Source of the DNA: an uncultured Porphyromonadaceae bacterium
Lineage (GTDB): Bacteria; Bacteroidota; Bacteroidia; Bacteroidales; Muribaculaceae
NCBI GenBank assembly: GCA_947174155.1
Contig: CAMWHX010000012.1
Location: 1 to 11,758 of the forward strand
Reading direction: 5' to 3'
DNA length: 11,758 nucleotides
In this document: positions 1 through 7,103 of the stretch, piece by piece
How the letters are laid out: every line of letters starts with the position of its first letter
How positions within the stretch are numbered: the stretch's first letter is position 1
Translations under genes and position numbers: made by a program
Notes under the pieces: model-generated
What the model was told of the DNA's origin: nothing
The model's input: the letters and a program-made list of their open reading frames with translations, nothing else
Databases searched by the model: none

Positions 1-378
1 GTCCCCGCCGGAGTGCGTCGCGAAAATGCCCCCGCCCAACCCTCCACGGCTCCTCAGCACCCCGCGGTCCCCTATGGAGCGGGTATGCAGAATCGTGTGC
101 AGGTGGCTCTCAAAAACGACAACGGGACTGCGGATGAGCCCCCTATGCCGTCGACCTATCTTGTCTGGGCCGTTGTGATGACAATACTTTGCTGCATGCC
201 TGCCGGTATTGTAGCGATAGTCTTCGGATCGCAGGTGTCCTCCCGCTATTACAGCGGTGATTACGAGGGGGCTAAGCGTGCATCGCGGCGTGCCGAGATT
301 TGGATTATAGTCTCTTTCGTGCTCGGAGTGTTGACGCAGACGCTCTATATGCCTATGGTGATTGCCGGATGGCTGTGA
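1..378 (+). CDS. CD225/dispanin family membrane protein (5' partial)
   Basis: The frame is open from the first base of the window to TGA at 376-378, so the true start is probably upstream. GTG at 13 and ATG at 85 are possible internal starts, but the Pro/Ala/Gln-rich stretch before the ATG is what CD225 proteins usually carry ahead of their membrane domain. The conserved part follows: a first hydrophobic helix (VWAVVMTILCCMPAGIVAIV) with the paired cysteines and 'PAGI' turn, a polar loop (S-x-x-Y-x-x-G-D-Y-x-x-A-x-x-A-S-R-R-A), and a second helix ending at the C-terminus. The loop pattern is the hallmark of the family that includes animal IFITM proteins. Bacterial members are small membrane proteins of unknown function. 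The last 10 bases overlap the start of the DUF2752 gene, which suggests translational coupling. Family call is firm; function is unknown. Confidence 0.85.
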   Translation, partial: VPAGVRRENAPAQPSTAPQHPAVPYGAGMQNRVQVALKNDNGTADEPPMPSTYLVWAVVMTILCCMPAGIVAIVFGSQVSSRYYSGDYEGAKRASRRAEIWIIVSFVLGVLTQTLYMPMVIAGWL

Positions 379-815
379 CACCCTCCCCTCAGCGCGTGCG
401 ACCGAACGATAATGACACGTCCCGACCCCGTGAAAGATCCGGTGTCGTGTGGTGGCATTCGGCTCTGTGGATACTCGCTGTCTGCGCGGTAGGGGTAGTT
501 TACTTCCTGATTGATCCGGCGGAGGCGAGATGGATGCCGCAGTGTCCCGTGCATATGCTCACCGGGTTGCAGTGTCCGGGGTGTGGCGCCCAGCGTCTGA
601 TTCATGCCCTCCTTCATGGCGACATAGTCGGCGCATGGCACGCTAACGCGTTTCTGCTGCTCGCATTGCCGGGAATAGGATTCTTGGGATGGCTCGAACT
701 GACACGTCGCCGCCACGCGAGGCTCTATGCCCGCGTCTATTCCACACCGGTCATCATCAGTATCGGCATTATACTTATCGTCTGGGGGTTGGGGCGTAAT
801 CTGCTTGGAATATGA
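369..815 (+). CDS. DUF2752 family membrane protein
   Basis: 148 residues from ATG at 369. I prefer this start to the upstream TTG at 300, because translation from 300 would read through most of the CD225 domain in another frame and add residues the family lacks. A first membrane segment lies at about residues 25-50. The DUF2752 signature follows: C59-P, then T-G-x-x-C69-P-G-C72-G, then R and the 'ALLHGDIVGAWHAN' stretch, all matching the family pattern C-P-x-T-G-x-x-C-P-G-C-G-x-x-R. Two more hydrophobic segments complete a protein of usual family length. The cysteine cluster could bind metal or be redox active, but this is not established for the family. The start overlaps the CD225 gene by 10 bases, and the stop overlaps the next start as ATGA (812-815). 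Confidence 0.88.
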   Translation: MAVTPSPQRVRPNDNDTSRPRERSGVVWWHSALWILAVCAVGVVYFLIDPAEARWMPQCPVHMLTGLQCPGCGAQRLIHALLHGDIVGAWHANAFLLLALPGIGFLGWLELTRRRHARLYARVYSTPVIISIGIILIVWGLGRNLLGI

Positions 816-1612
816 TTATCGACATTGATTCACTTGACACTCCGGGGACGGAGGTATACGCCTCCCTCACGGACACCCAGCTCCGCTCCGGATACGAAGG
901 ACGCGAGGCGCTATTCATAGCCGAAAGTCCGAAGGTGATCCGTGTGGCGCTCGATGCCGGCTACATCCCGGTGTCACTACTCTGCGAGAGACGTCATCTC
1001 TGTGGTGACGCTGCCGATATTGTGTCTCGTCTCGGAGATGAGATCCCCGTCTACACCGGCGACCGTGACCTCCTGGCGGCGCTGACGGGATATACGCTGA
1101 CGCGCGGAGTCCTGTGTGCGATGCGCCGTCCGCCGGCTCGCAGTGCAGCCGAGGTCTGTCGGGGGGCCAGGCGTGTCGTGGTGATTGATGATGTGAGCGA
1201 TACTACCAATATAGGTGCCATCTTCCGGTCGGCTGCCGCTCTGGGAGCGGATGCGGTGTTGCTCGGACCTACCGCCTGCGATCCCCTCAACCGCCGGGCT
1301 GTACGCGTGTCAATGGGTACGGTATTCCTTGTGCCCTGGGCACGACTTGAAAGGGGCCCGGAGGAGTTGCGGGAACTGGGGTTTGCCACTGCAGCCATGG
1401 CTCTGCGGGATGATTCCGTGTCGCTTGACGACCCGGCTCTGCGACGCGAAGAACGTCTGGCCCTCATCATGGGTACCGAAGGTGAAGGACTCCCGCAGGC
1501 TACGATAGATGCCTGCGACTACACCGTGCGTATCCCCATGGCCCATGGCGTTGATTCCCTCAACGTAGCCGCAGCAGCCGCCGTCGCCTGCTGGGAGCTG
1601 CGCAAAAGATAA
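812..1612 (+). CDS. TrmH/SpoU family RNA 2'-O-ribose methyltransferase
   Basis: 266 residues. The N-terminal part (about residues 1-105) fits the RNA substrate-binding domain of this family, including 'REALFIAESPKVIRVAL'. The C-terminal SPOUT domain carries the three SpoU motifs. Motif 1 is N133-I-G-A-I-F-R139-S, where the Arg is the catalytic-type residue. Motif 2 is G221-T-E223-G-E-G-L. Motif 3 is I241-P-M through S249-L-N251-V with the Ala-rich run, which forms the trefoil-knot AdoMet site. The protein should transfer a methyl group from S-adenosylmethionine to a ribose 2'-OH in rRNA or tRNA in the cytoplasm. The exact nucleotide cannot be told from sequence, so I give no gene symbol. ATG at 812 overlaps the DUF2752 stop by 4 bases. 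A housekeeping RNA modifier in this cluster probably reflects co-transcription rather than shared function. Confidence 0.93.
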   Translation: MIIDIDSLDTPGTEVYASLTDTQLRSGYEGREALFIAESPKVIRVALDAGYIPVSLLCERRHLCGDAADIVSRLGDEIPVYTGDRDLLAALTGYTLTRGVLCAMRRPPARSAAEVCRGARRVVVIDDVSDTTNIGAIFRSAAALGADAVLLGPTACDPLNRRAVRVSMGTVFLVPWARLERGPEELRELGFATAAMALRDDSVSLDDPALRREERLALIMGTEGEGLPQATIDACDYTVRIPMAHGVDSLNVAAAAAVACWELRKR

Positions 1613-1614
1613 AG

Positions 1615-3228
1615 ATGGTAAATAGAGTACTTGCAGTTATAATATTGTTTTCCGTGCTTCTGGGGGGATGCGTGGAGCGGGTGCCGGACTATCTGTCGGA
1701 ACTTGATCACTCTCTGAGTAGCGGGAGGGATGCCGCCGGGTCTATGATCAAGCGCGCCGATAGTCTCGCGACTATGGCCGGTCATGCCGGGTCACCAACC
1801 GAAAAATTCACCCTGCTGATGGAAACCGCTGATCTGTATTCTCAAGTAGATCTGCGTAAGGCCTTGGAACTGACCATCGAAGCCAAACGCCTGGCCGAGA
1901 ATGAGGATTGCGGTCCCAACGCCGCTACATATGCCGCTATCCGTCTGGCCTCCCTCTATAATGGTCAGGGCAATATGACCCGGGAAGCCGAGGATATATT
2001 TGACACCCTTGATCGCACCGCGATGGACTCCGCCGCTCTACTCTCCTATTATGTGCTTGGAGTCCAGATAAACCGTACGCTCGCGGGATATGCCATAGAT
2101 CCCCAACACGCAGACCTGTATCTGTCACGCACGTCAGCCTATCGGGATTCAGTCCTCTCGATAGATCCGGCGAGGATCTCGATTGCAGCCAACCGGTATA
2201 TTGACAGGGGGCAACCGGAGAAGGCCGTCTCCCTCCTTTCAGATGCCTTGCCCGGCTTGAAGCGGGGCTCGTCAGAGGAAGCATCGCTAAGCTATATCTT
2301 AGCTCAGGCGTATAAGAAACTTAACGATGACGAGCAGGCAGAGAAGTATCTTGCTGTCAGTGCGAAAGATGATATAGAAAATGGCATGCGCAACTATCGT
2401 GCCCTCCCGCAACTGGCCCTACATATGCTCCGCAAAGGAGATATTGACCGTGCGTATAAGTATATCCATCGCAGTGCCTCTGACTATGATTCGGGCCATG
2501 CGACAAAGCGTCAGCTGGAAATGGCCTCAACATTAGCAGCCATTGATGCAGCTTATGCCGAGAAGGAGGGGAGAGAGCGGACGTTTATACTGCTGTTTAT
2601 CTCCACAATTGTCGTCATCACCGTCTGTATCGGTCTGAGCCTGAGATTCGCCAGGGTTAAAAACCGGCGTTTGGCACTGGCCACCCGACAGCTTGAAGAG
2701 GCACATTCCTCCTTGCAGAAAACGTTCGAGGAGATGGAGTCGCTTAATGCACGTCTGGAAGAGGAGAGTCGGACAAAGGAGGTTTACATAATGGAGTTTA
2801 TGAAATTATGCCTGAGCTATCTGGGTAAGATGGAGAGTTTCCGAGCCTCACTATCAAAAATAGCTGTCAAGGATGGCATCGAGGGAGTCAGGAAGGCTAT
2901 CAACTCATCAAGATATGTCAACAAGGAGATAAAGGAGTTTTTCGATAACTTTGACACCTCATTCCTATCCCTCTATCCGGACTTCATACGGTCGCTCAAT
3001 TCTCTGCTGCGTCCCGAGGAGGGGTTTGACGAAGAACTCCGTGAACTGACCACCGAGCTCCGCATTTATGCCCTCATATGGCTCGGCATAGATGAAAGTT
3101 CGCGAATTGCTGAGTTTCTGCGCTGCTCCGAATCTACGGTCTTCAACTACCGCACACGCATGCGCAACCGAGCCACCGTCAGAGCGACCTTCGACGCCGA
3201 CGTGCGCTCCCACAAGACTAATATCTGA
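1615..3228 (+). CDS. DUF6377-like TPR/transmembrane regulator with C-terminal helix-turn-helix
   Basis: 537 residues, starting 2 bases after the methyltransferase stop. The N-terminus is a hydrophobic signal with a lipobox-like L-G-G-C19. Residues about 30-315 are helical and TPR-like, with alternating Ala/Leu/Tyr repeats such as 'EKAVSLLSDALPGL' and 'DEQAEKYL'. One strong transmembrane helix follows at about 323-345, then Arg/Lys residues and a coiled coil at about 350-395. The C-terminal end (about 480-525) reads as a helix-turn-helix: 'IYALIWLGIDESSRIAEFL' followed by 'SESTVFNYRTRMRNRA'. This order and the HTH wording match the DUF6377 group of Bacteroidota, whose genes often lie beside polysaccharide-use genes. 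Inferred topology: periplasmic TPR sensor, membrane helix, cytoplasmic DNA-binding domain, with no kinase. The lipobox together with an internal TM is odd; the N-terminus may simply be an uncleaved or ordinary signal. The likely target is the secreted hydrolase gene downstream, but this is not shown. Confidence 0.75.
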   Translation: MVNRVLAVIILFSVLLGGCVERVPDYLSELDHSLSSGRDAAGSMIKRADSLATMAGHAGSPTEKFTLLMETADLYSQVDLRKALELTIEAKRLAENEDCGPNAATYAAIRLASLYNGQGNMTREAEDIFDTLDRTAMDSAALLSYYVLGVQINRTLAGYAIDPQHADLYLSRTSAYRDSVLSIDPARISIAANRYIDRGQPEKAVSLLSDALPGLKRGSSEEASLSYILAQAYKKLNDDEQAEKYLAVSAKDDIENGMRNYRALPQLALHMLRKGDIDRAYKYIHRSASDYDSGHATKRQLEMASTLAAIDAAYAEKEGRERTFILLFISTIVVITVCIGLSLRFARVKNRRLALATRQLEEAHSSLQKTFEEMESLNARLEEESRTKEVYIMEFMKLCLSYLGKMESFRASLSKIAVKDGIEGVRKAINSSRYVNKEIKEFFDNFDTSFLSLYPDFIRSLNSLLRPEEGFDEELRELTTELRIYALIWLGIDESSRIAEFLRCSESTVFNYRTRMRNRATVRATFDADVRSHKTNI

Positions 3229-3293
3229 GGAATAAAAGCGTAATCGGGTCTATAATTCCGCTACATTTTCGAGGACCTATAAATTAGATATAT

Positions 3294-3316
3294 TACTATA
3301 ATACAAGTATATAGTA
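3294..3316. promoter_or_regulatory. AT-rich dyad, candidate operator
   Basis: TACTAT (3294-3299) is the reverse complement of ATAGTA (3311-3316), and the inner ATAC/GTAT (3301-3304/3307-3310) extends the symmetry with one unpaired A. It lies in the gap between the DUF6377-like regulator and the secreted hydrolase gene, about 30 bases upstream of the proposed -33 element. It could be a binding site for a dimeric regulator. The gap is generally AT-rich, where such dyads arise by chance, so confidence is low. The rest of the 3229-3417 gap shows no convincing terminator for the upstream gene. Confidence 0.25.
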
Positions 3317-3346
3317 CTACCATATAACTACATTTTGTTTTCAGAG

Positions 3347-3378
3347 GTTGACAGGGTGCGGAGCGCGATGTAACTTTG
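3347..3378 (+). promoter_or_regulatory. Bacteroidota-type promoter for the secreted SGNH protein
   Basis: TAACTTTG at 3371-3378 matches the -7 consensus TAnnTTTG perfectly. GTTG at 3347-3350, 20 bases upstream, matches the -33 element TTTG at three of four positions. Transcription would start near 3384, leaving a leader of about 35 bases before ATG at 3418. A weaker, overlapping alternative is TACATTTTG at 3329-3337, which has one extra T. Confidence 0.7.
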
Positions 3379-3417
3379 CCGGAAAATTCAACACGCTCAA
3401 AGACTAATCAACTTAAT

Positions 3418-6400
3418 ATGAAAACATCTTTTGTGAATCTTTTGAAGTCTGCCGCCGTAGCCTCCGTAGTGTTGACACCGGCTGTGGCCTTCGGATTGGA
3501 TCTTTCCTCGGCCGCGCCCTCGGTCAGGGAAGACTTCAATTCCATGTGGGATGCCTCGGCTTCCCAAGGCACACTCATACTTCCTGCCGGATGGAAAGTC
3601 GACAGGAATCTGAACTCTCCGCGTCAGGTCGGCAAATGGGCCGACGCCTCGCAGGAAGTTATGTATCAGGGGGGTGTGAATCTCGCCTCAAATGCCAAGA
3701 ACGGCACCTGGAATTTCGGTCCGGCAAATTCCGATCGCGCGATCGGTGGACTGTCTACCACGGTGGCCAACGGCACACGCTGCGTCAGTGTCATGACCTC
3801 GATAGAGAATACCGATCCTGCGGCCATCATCACCAATCTGGCGCTCTCTTATAATGTCGAGAAATACAGAAAGGGTGCCAACGCTGCCGGATTCCGTGTC
3901 CAGCTCTATACATCAACCGATGGCGAGAAATGGACTGCCACCGGTGACGAATTCATGACTCTCTTCGCTCCCGACAATGCGACCGAGGGTATGGCGGAAG
4001 TCCCCTGTGAGGAGGTCCCTGTATCCGGAAATCTCCGCGTGCATGTGGAGGCCGGACAAACCCTCTATCTGGCATGGAATATCAGTGTGGCCTCCGGCTC
4101 ATCTCCCGACAAGGCCCCCGGCGTTGCTGTCGACGATATCGTCATCGACGCTGTATTTGCTGACTCGGATCCGGACTGGGTGGATCCCTCCACTCCGGAG
4201 ATCAACCACTCCGGTATCTATCTGCGAGGAGTGGATGGATGGGACGCGATGGAGGAATGGGAGTTCAATAAGCTGAGCGACACCACGTTCGAACTTCGCG
4301 ATAAAGTGATTTCGGGCACATTCAAGGTCGCTGATGCCAATTGGAGCGCCTCATGCAATTATGGCTCCAACGGGACCAATATCCTTATGTCGGAGCCTTA
4401 TCTCCTCGCCGCCGGTGTCAATGACAATATCTCCTGTGGCAGCAATGCCTACAACTGCTCCCGCATACTCCTGACTATCGAAAACGGTATGGCGTCCCTC
4501 CTGCTCGAGCCCAACGAGAGTATGCAGGGTGTCAACACCATTTATATGGTCGGTGATTTCAACAACTGGAATTACATGAACACTGACGGAGGACTCCAGC
4601 GCGAAGGGGACACCGACCGATTCACCGGCCGTGTCACAATGACGGCCGCCGAAGATGGCCTGTCACACTGGCGTCTGTATCAGCGTCTCGGCATGGCCGG
4701 TGTCTGGGGCCTCAACGACGATGCCACAGTGGAATCACCACTTGCCGGCAATCTCAAGAGAGGCGCCAAGGGTAATCTGGCTACCAAGCCCGGCACTTAT
4801 GATATCACTGTCTCCCTCGGTGAGGATGGAGTAGCCGCATACGAACTTGTCAAAGTGGAGTCGGTGGCTGTCGGTATGACACTGAACCCTGTCGAGACAA
4901 TTCTTGTACCCGTCAATCCGGCTGAGGTACGCGTACTTTCCCTCAACAACTCTCTGATCCACTACAATGACCAGAGCAAGATGTTTAACGACATCGCCTC
5001 CGCCATGGGAGCTGATGCCGAATGGACCAAACATACCCTGCTCGGGAAATCTCTCGCGACACACTGGGAAGAGGGTGACGGACTGGCCGGTGACGGTATG
5101 CCCGGTGCGAAGATGATGGTACGCTCGCAGCCCTGGAGCCATATCATCCTTCAGGAGCAAAGCTCCCTCCCCCGTACAGACGTGGAGAAATTCCGCACCA
5201 ATGTCAAGACCTGGGTAGATTACATCCGCGAAAACTGCCCTAACCCCAACGCAGTTATAATCCTCCCGGTCAACTGGGCATACTATGGCGACTGGAGTAA
5301 CTTCTCCACCTTCAACGACATCTTCCTTGCCAATTATCGTGCGGTGGCTGATGAATTCGGACTGGAACTTTGCCCCGTGATGAATGCCTATCAGCTGGAG
5401 TATGATGAGGCCGGGGCCGAAGGTCTCGCAAGCTGGTTCCAGGATGACCGTCACCCGACAGACAAGAGTACCTATATGGCCGCCTGCATGGAGTATGGTC
5501 TGATCTACGGCGTCGATCCCATGACGATTACCTATCACCCCGCCTCCGTCAGTGAAAGCGACGCGCAGGCGATGAAGAGCATAGCTTCCCGCACACTTGG
5601 CGATTTCACCCAGACTGTCAATCAGAATGCCGCAACGGTAAGATTCAATGTGCAGGTGAAGGACTCCTTCGGGATGATCCTCACTCCGGAGAACCTGACT
5701 TACAGTGTGGATGCTCCCGAGGCCTCGATAAGCGATAAGGGTGTCTTCAAATGTAATGTACCGGGTGAGTATACCGTCACCGCCTCAGCCTCCGGATTTG
5801 AGAGCAAGGGTAAGGTCATCGTTACCGAAGCCATAACCGAGATGCCGGAGATCAAGTCAATCGTACTCGACGCAGATCACCTGACATATACTCAGGATTT
5901 CGATTCACTCACCGATGCCGCCGAGGCCATTCTCCCCGAAGGGTGGAAGATAGACCGCACGGATTCTCCCCGCGCTGTGGGTACATTTAACTCAGCTTCC
6001 GAACATACCACTTATGCCGGTGGTGTAAGTCTCCCCTCGAATGCCAAGAACGGTGTCTGGAACTTCGGCCCTGATGCTACGGATCGTGCGGTAGGCGGCA
6101 TCACCACCGGTGTAGCCGGAGGCACACGTGCCGTCAACGTTTACGCCCACCTCATCAATTCCGGACGTCGTGAGATCTCGGAGATCAACATCAGCTTTGA
6201 CGTTGAGAAATATCGCGACGGCAACAACGCCGCCGGCTTCCGCGTGGAGCTCTTCACCTCCACCGATGGAAAGACCTGGACATCAGCCGGTGAGGATTTC
6301 AAGGTATCCTTCCCCGCTTCGGCTTCCACCGCAGGCTCTGCCGTGGTTCCTATCGAGACGCGCAGCGTGAGCGCTCCCCTTGCGATGAAGTTTCAGCCCG

Positions 6401-7017
6401 GTTGCGACCTTTACCTCGCCTGGAACATATCCGTCAGCAGCGGCAGCGAGTGTCAGGGTGCCCCTGCTCTTGCCATTGACAATGTCGAGATATCGGCAGT
6501 GACTGCTCCTGTGCCCCAATATGATTATCATATCTACATCGAGGATAACACAGGATACGAGGCCTTAGGACTCTATGCCTACGGCGACAAGGAGATCTGG
6601 GGTGCCTGGCCCGGTCAGTCACCCATCGACTACATAACTGTTGACGGGGTTGAATATAAGGTATTCGGCCATAATGAGGCATCAGGCAACTACACCCTTA
6701 TCCTCAACAACTGGAACCGCAACAAGCAACTCCCCGATTACCCCATCATCGGAGGCAAGGATTACTACTTCGTAGCCGATCCTGATGGTCTGAAAATCAA
6801 AGACACTACCGCGGTCAACGCAGTCGAAGAGTCTGACGAGCGCCTCGTGATGACTCAGGGAAGTCTTACAAGTGGTGCCTCCAATGAGATAAAGGTGTTT
6901 GACGCTACCGGCAAACTGGTAGCCTGCGGCTACGGCCCGAAGATGAGCATCAACTCCCTCCCCGCCGGTCTCTACATCGCAGTCACCGAAAAGAACTCCC
7001 TCAAATTCGTCAAGTAA
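3418..7017 (+). CDS. Secreted multidomain SGNH/DUF4886-like hydrolase with glycan-binding-like modules
   Basis: 1199 residues from ATG at 3418. The in-frame TTG at 3376 is rejected because it lies inside the -7 promoter element; ATG also places a clean signal peptide first (KTSFVNLLKSAAVASVVL, cleavage near AFG/AVA). Domains in order: beta-sandwich-like unit 1 (about 37-247); a SusE/SusF-like region (about 265-345, 'GTFKVADANW'); a second such region with 'VGDFNNW' (about 373-482); an SGNH/DUF4886-like domain (about 505-715); an Ig-like domain (about 740-805); beta-sandwich-like unit 2 (about 825-1030); a CBM26-like module with 'YAYGDKEIWGAWPGQ' (about 1035-1127); and a C-terminal sorting-like domain (about 1140-1199). 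SGNH candidates are S512 in 'SLNNSL', N619, and D676-x-x-H679 in 'DDRHPTD'. The protein is probably an exported or surface esterase-like enzyme acting on or near a glycan. The substrate cannot be read from sequence. The gene ends before a hairpin terminator. Confidence 0.8.
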   Translation: MKTSFVNLLKSAAVASVVLTPAVAFGLDLSSAAPSVREDFNSMWDASASQGTLILPAGWKVDRNLNSPRQVGKWADASQEVMYQGGVNLASNAKNGTWNFGPANSDRAIGGLSTTVANGTRCVSVMTSIENTDPAAIITNLALSYNVEKYRKGANAAGFRVQLYTSTDGEKWTATGDEFMTLFAPDNATEGMAEVPCEEVPVSGNLRVHVEAGQTLYLAWNISVASGSSPDKAPGVAVDDIVIDAVFADSDPDWVDPSTPEINHSGIYLRGVDGWDAMEEWEFNKLSDTTFELRDKVISGTFKVADANWSASCNYGSNGTNILMSEPYLLAAGVNDNISCGSNAYNCSRILLTIENGMASLLLEPNESMQGVNTIYMVGDFNNWNYMNTDGGLQREGDTDRFTGRVTMTAAEDGLSHWRLYQRLGMAGVWGLNDDATVESPLAGNLKRGAKGNLATKPGTYDITVSLGEDGVAAYELVKVESVAVGMTLNPVETILVPVNPAEVRVLSLNNSLIHYNDQSKMFNDIASAMGADAEWTKHTLLGKSLATHWEEGDGLAGDGMPGAKMMVRSQPWSHIILQEQSSLPRTDVEKFRTNVKTWVDYIRENCPNPNAVIILPVNWAYYGDWSNFSTFNDIFLANYRAVADEFGLELCPVMNAYQLEYDEAGAEGLASWFQDDRHPTDKSTYMAACMEYGLIYGVDPMTITYHPASVSESDAQAMKSIASRTLGDFTQTVNQNAATVRFNVQVKDSFGMILTPENLTYSVDAPEASISDKGVFKCNVPGEYTVTASASGFESKGKVIVTEAITEMPEIKSIVLDADHLTYTQDFDSLTDAAEAILPEGWKIDRTDSPRAVGTFNSASEHTTYAGGVSLPSNAKNGVWNFGPDATDRAVGGITTGVAGGTRAVNVYAHLINSGRREISEINISFDVEKYRDGNNAAGFRVELFTSTDGKTWTSAGEDFKVSFPASASTAGSAVVPIETRSVSAPLAMKFQPGCDLYLAWNISVSSGSECQGAPALAIDNVEISAVTAPVPQYDYHIYIEDNTGYEALGLYAYGDKEIWGAWPGQSPIDYITVDGVEYKVFGHNEASGNYTLILNNWNRNKQLPDYPIIGGKDYYFVADPDGLKIKDTTAVNAVEESDERLVMTQGSLTSGASNEIKVFDATGKLVACGYGPKMSINSLPAGLYIAVTEKNSLKFVK
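3526..4158 (+). repeat. Internal duplication, unit 1 (residues about 37-247)
   Basis: This first copy of a roughly 210-residue unit pairs with the copy at 5890-6507. Shared landmarks in the same order are 'LPAGWKVDR', 'SNAKNGTWNFGP', 'DRAIGG', 'VEKYRKGANAAGFRV', 'TSTDGEKWT' and 'LYLAWNISVASGS', closing with a 'VDDIVIDAV' strand. The alternating strands suggest a jelly-roll or beta-sandwich fold. I do not recognise a named family. Confidence 0.85.
5890..6507 (+). repeat. Internal duplication, unit 2 (residues about 825-1030)
   Basis: This is the second copy of the unit at 3526-4158: 'LPEGWKIDR', 'SNAKNGVWNFGP', 'DRAVGG', 'VEKYRDGNNAAGFRV', 'TSTDGKTWT', 'LYLAWNISVSSGS' and 'IDNVEISAV'. In one conserved block the DNA is also close: 3691-3720 and 6040-6069 agree at 25 of 30 bases. 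The two units flank the SusE/F-like, SGNH and Ig-like regions. Confidence 0.85.
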
Positions 7018-7033
7018 CTGCCGATAACGCTAA

Positions 7034-7087
7034 AAAACGAAGTATCCGAAGGATGTCGGCAGGGACATCCTTCGGATACTTCGTTTT
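7034..7087. terminator. Bidirectional intrinsic terminator between convergent genes
   Basis: A perfect 24-bp inverted repeat (7034-7057 with 7064-7087) leaves a 6-base loop, GGCAGG. The left flank is an A run (7032-7037) and the right arm ends in TTTT, so a stem followed by U residues can form on either strand. It starts 17 bases after the stop at 7017 (+) and ends 17 bases before the opposing stop at 7104 (-). This fits termination for both the secreted SGNH protein gene and the AAA/PD-(D/E)XK gene. Confidence 0.88.
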
Positions 7088-7103
7088 ACCCGGCTACCGA
7101 CCC

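Noticed and set aside
300..368. TTG start for the DUF2752 gene
   Set aside because: It would overlap far into the CD225 gene and add residues unlike the family. ATG at 369 gives the expected length.
345..716. 123-codon open frame on the minus strand
   Set aside because: It is antisense to the CD225 and DUF2752 genes and shows no domain or credible start context.
3376..3417. TTG start giving 14 extra residues to the secreted SGNH protein
   Set aside because: The TTG is part of the -7 element TAACTTTG (3371-3378), so it would lie upstream of the transcript. ATG at 3418 is followed directly by a signal peptide.
4735..5538. 267-codon open frame on the minus strand
   Set aside because: It lies wholly antisense to the SGNH domain, has no recognisable motif and no promoter; it is a shadow of the GC-rich coding strand.
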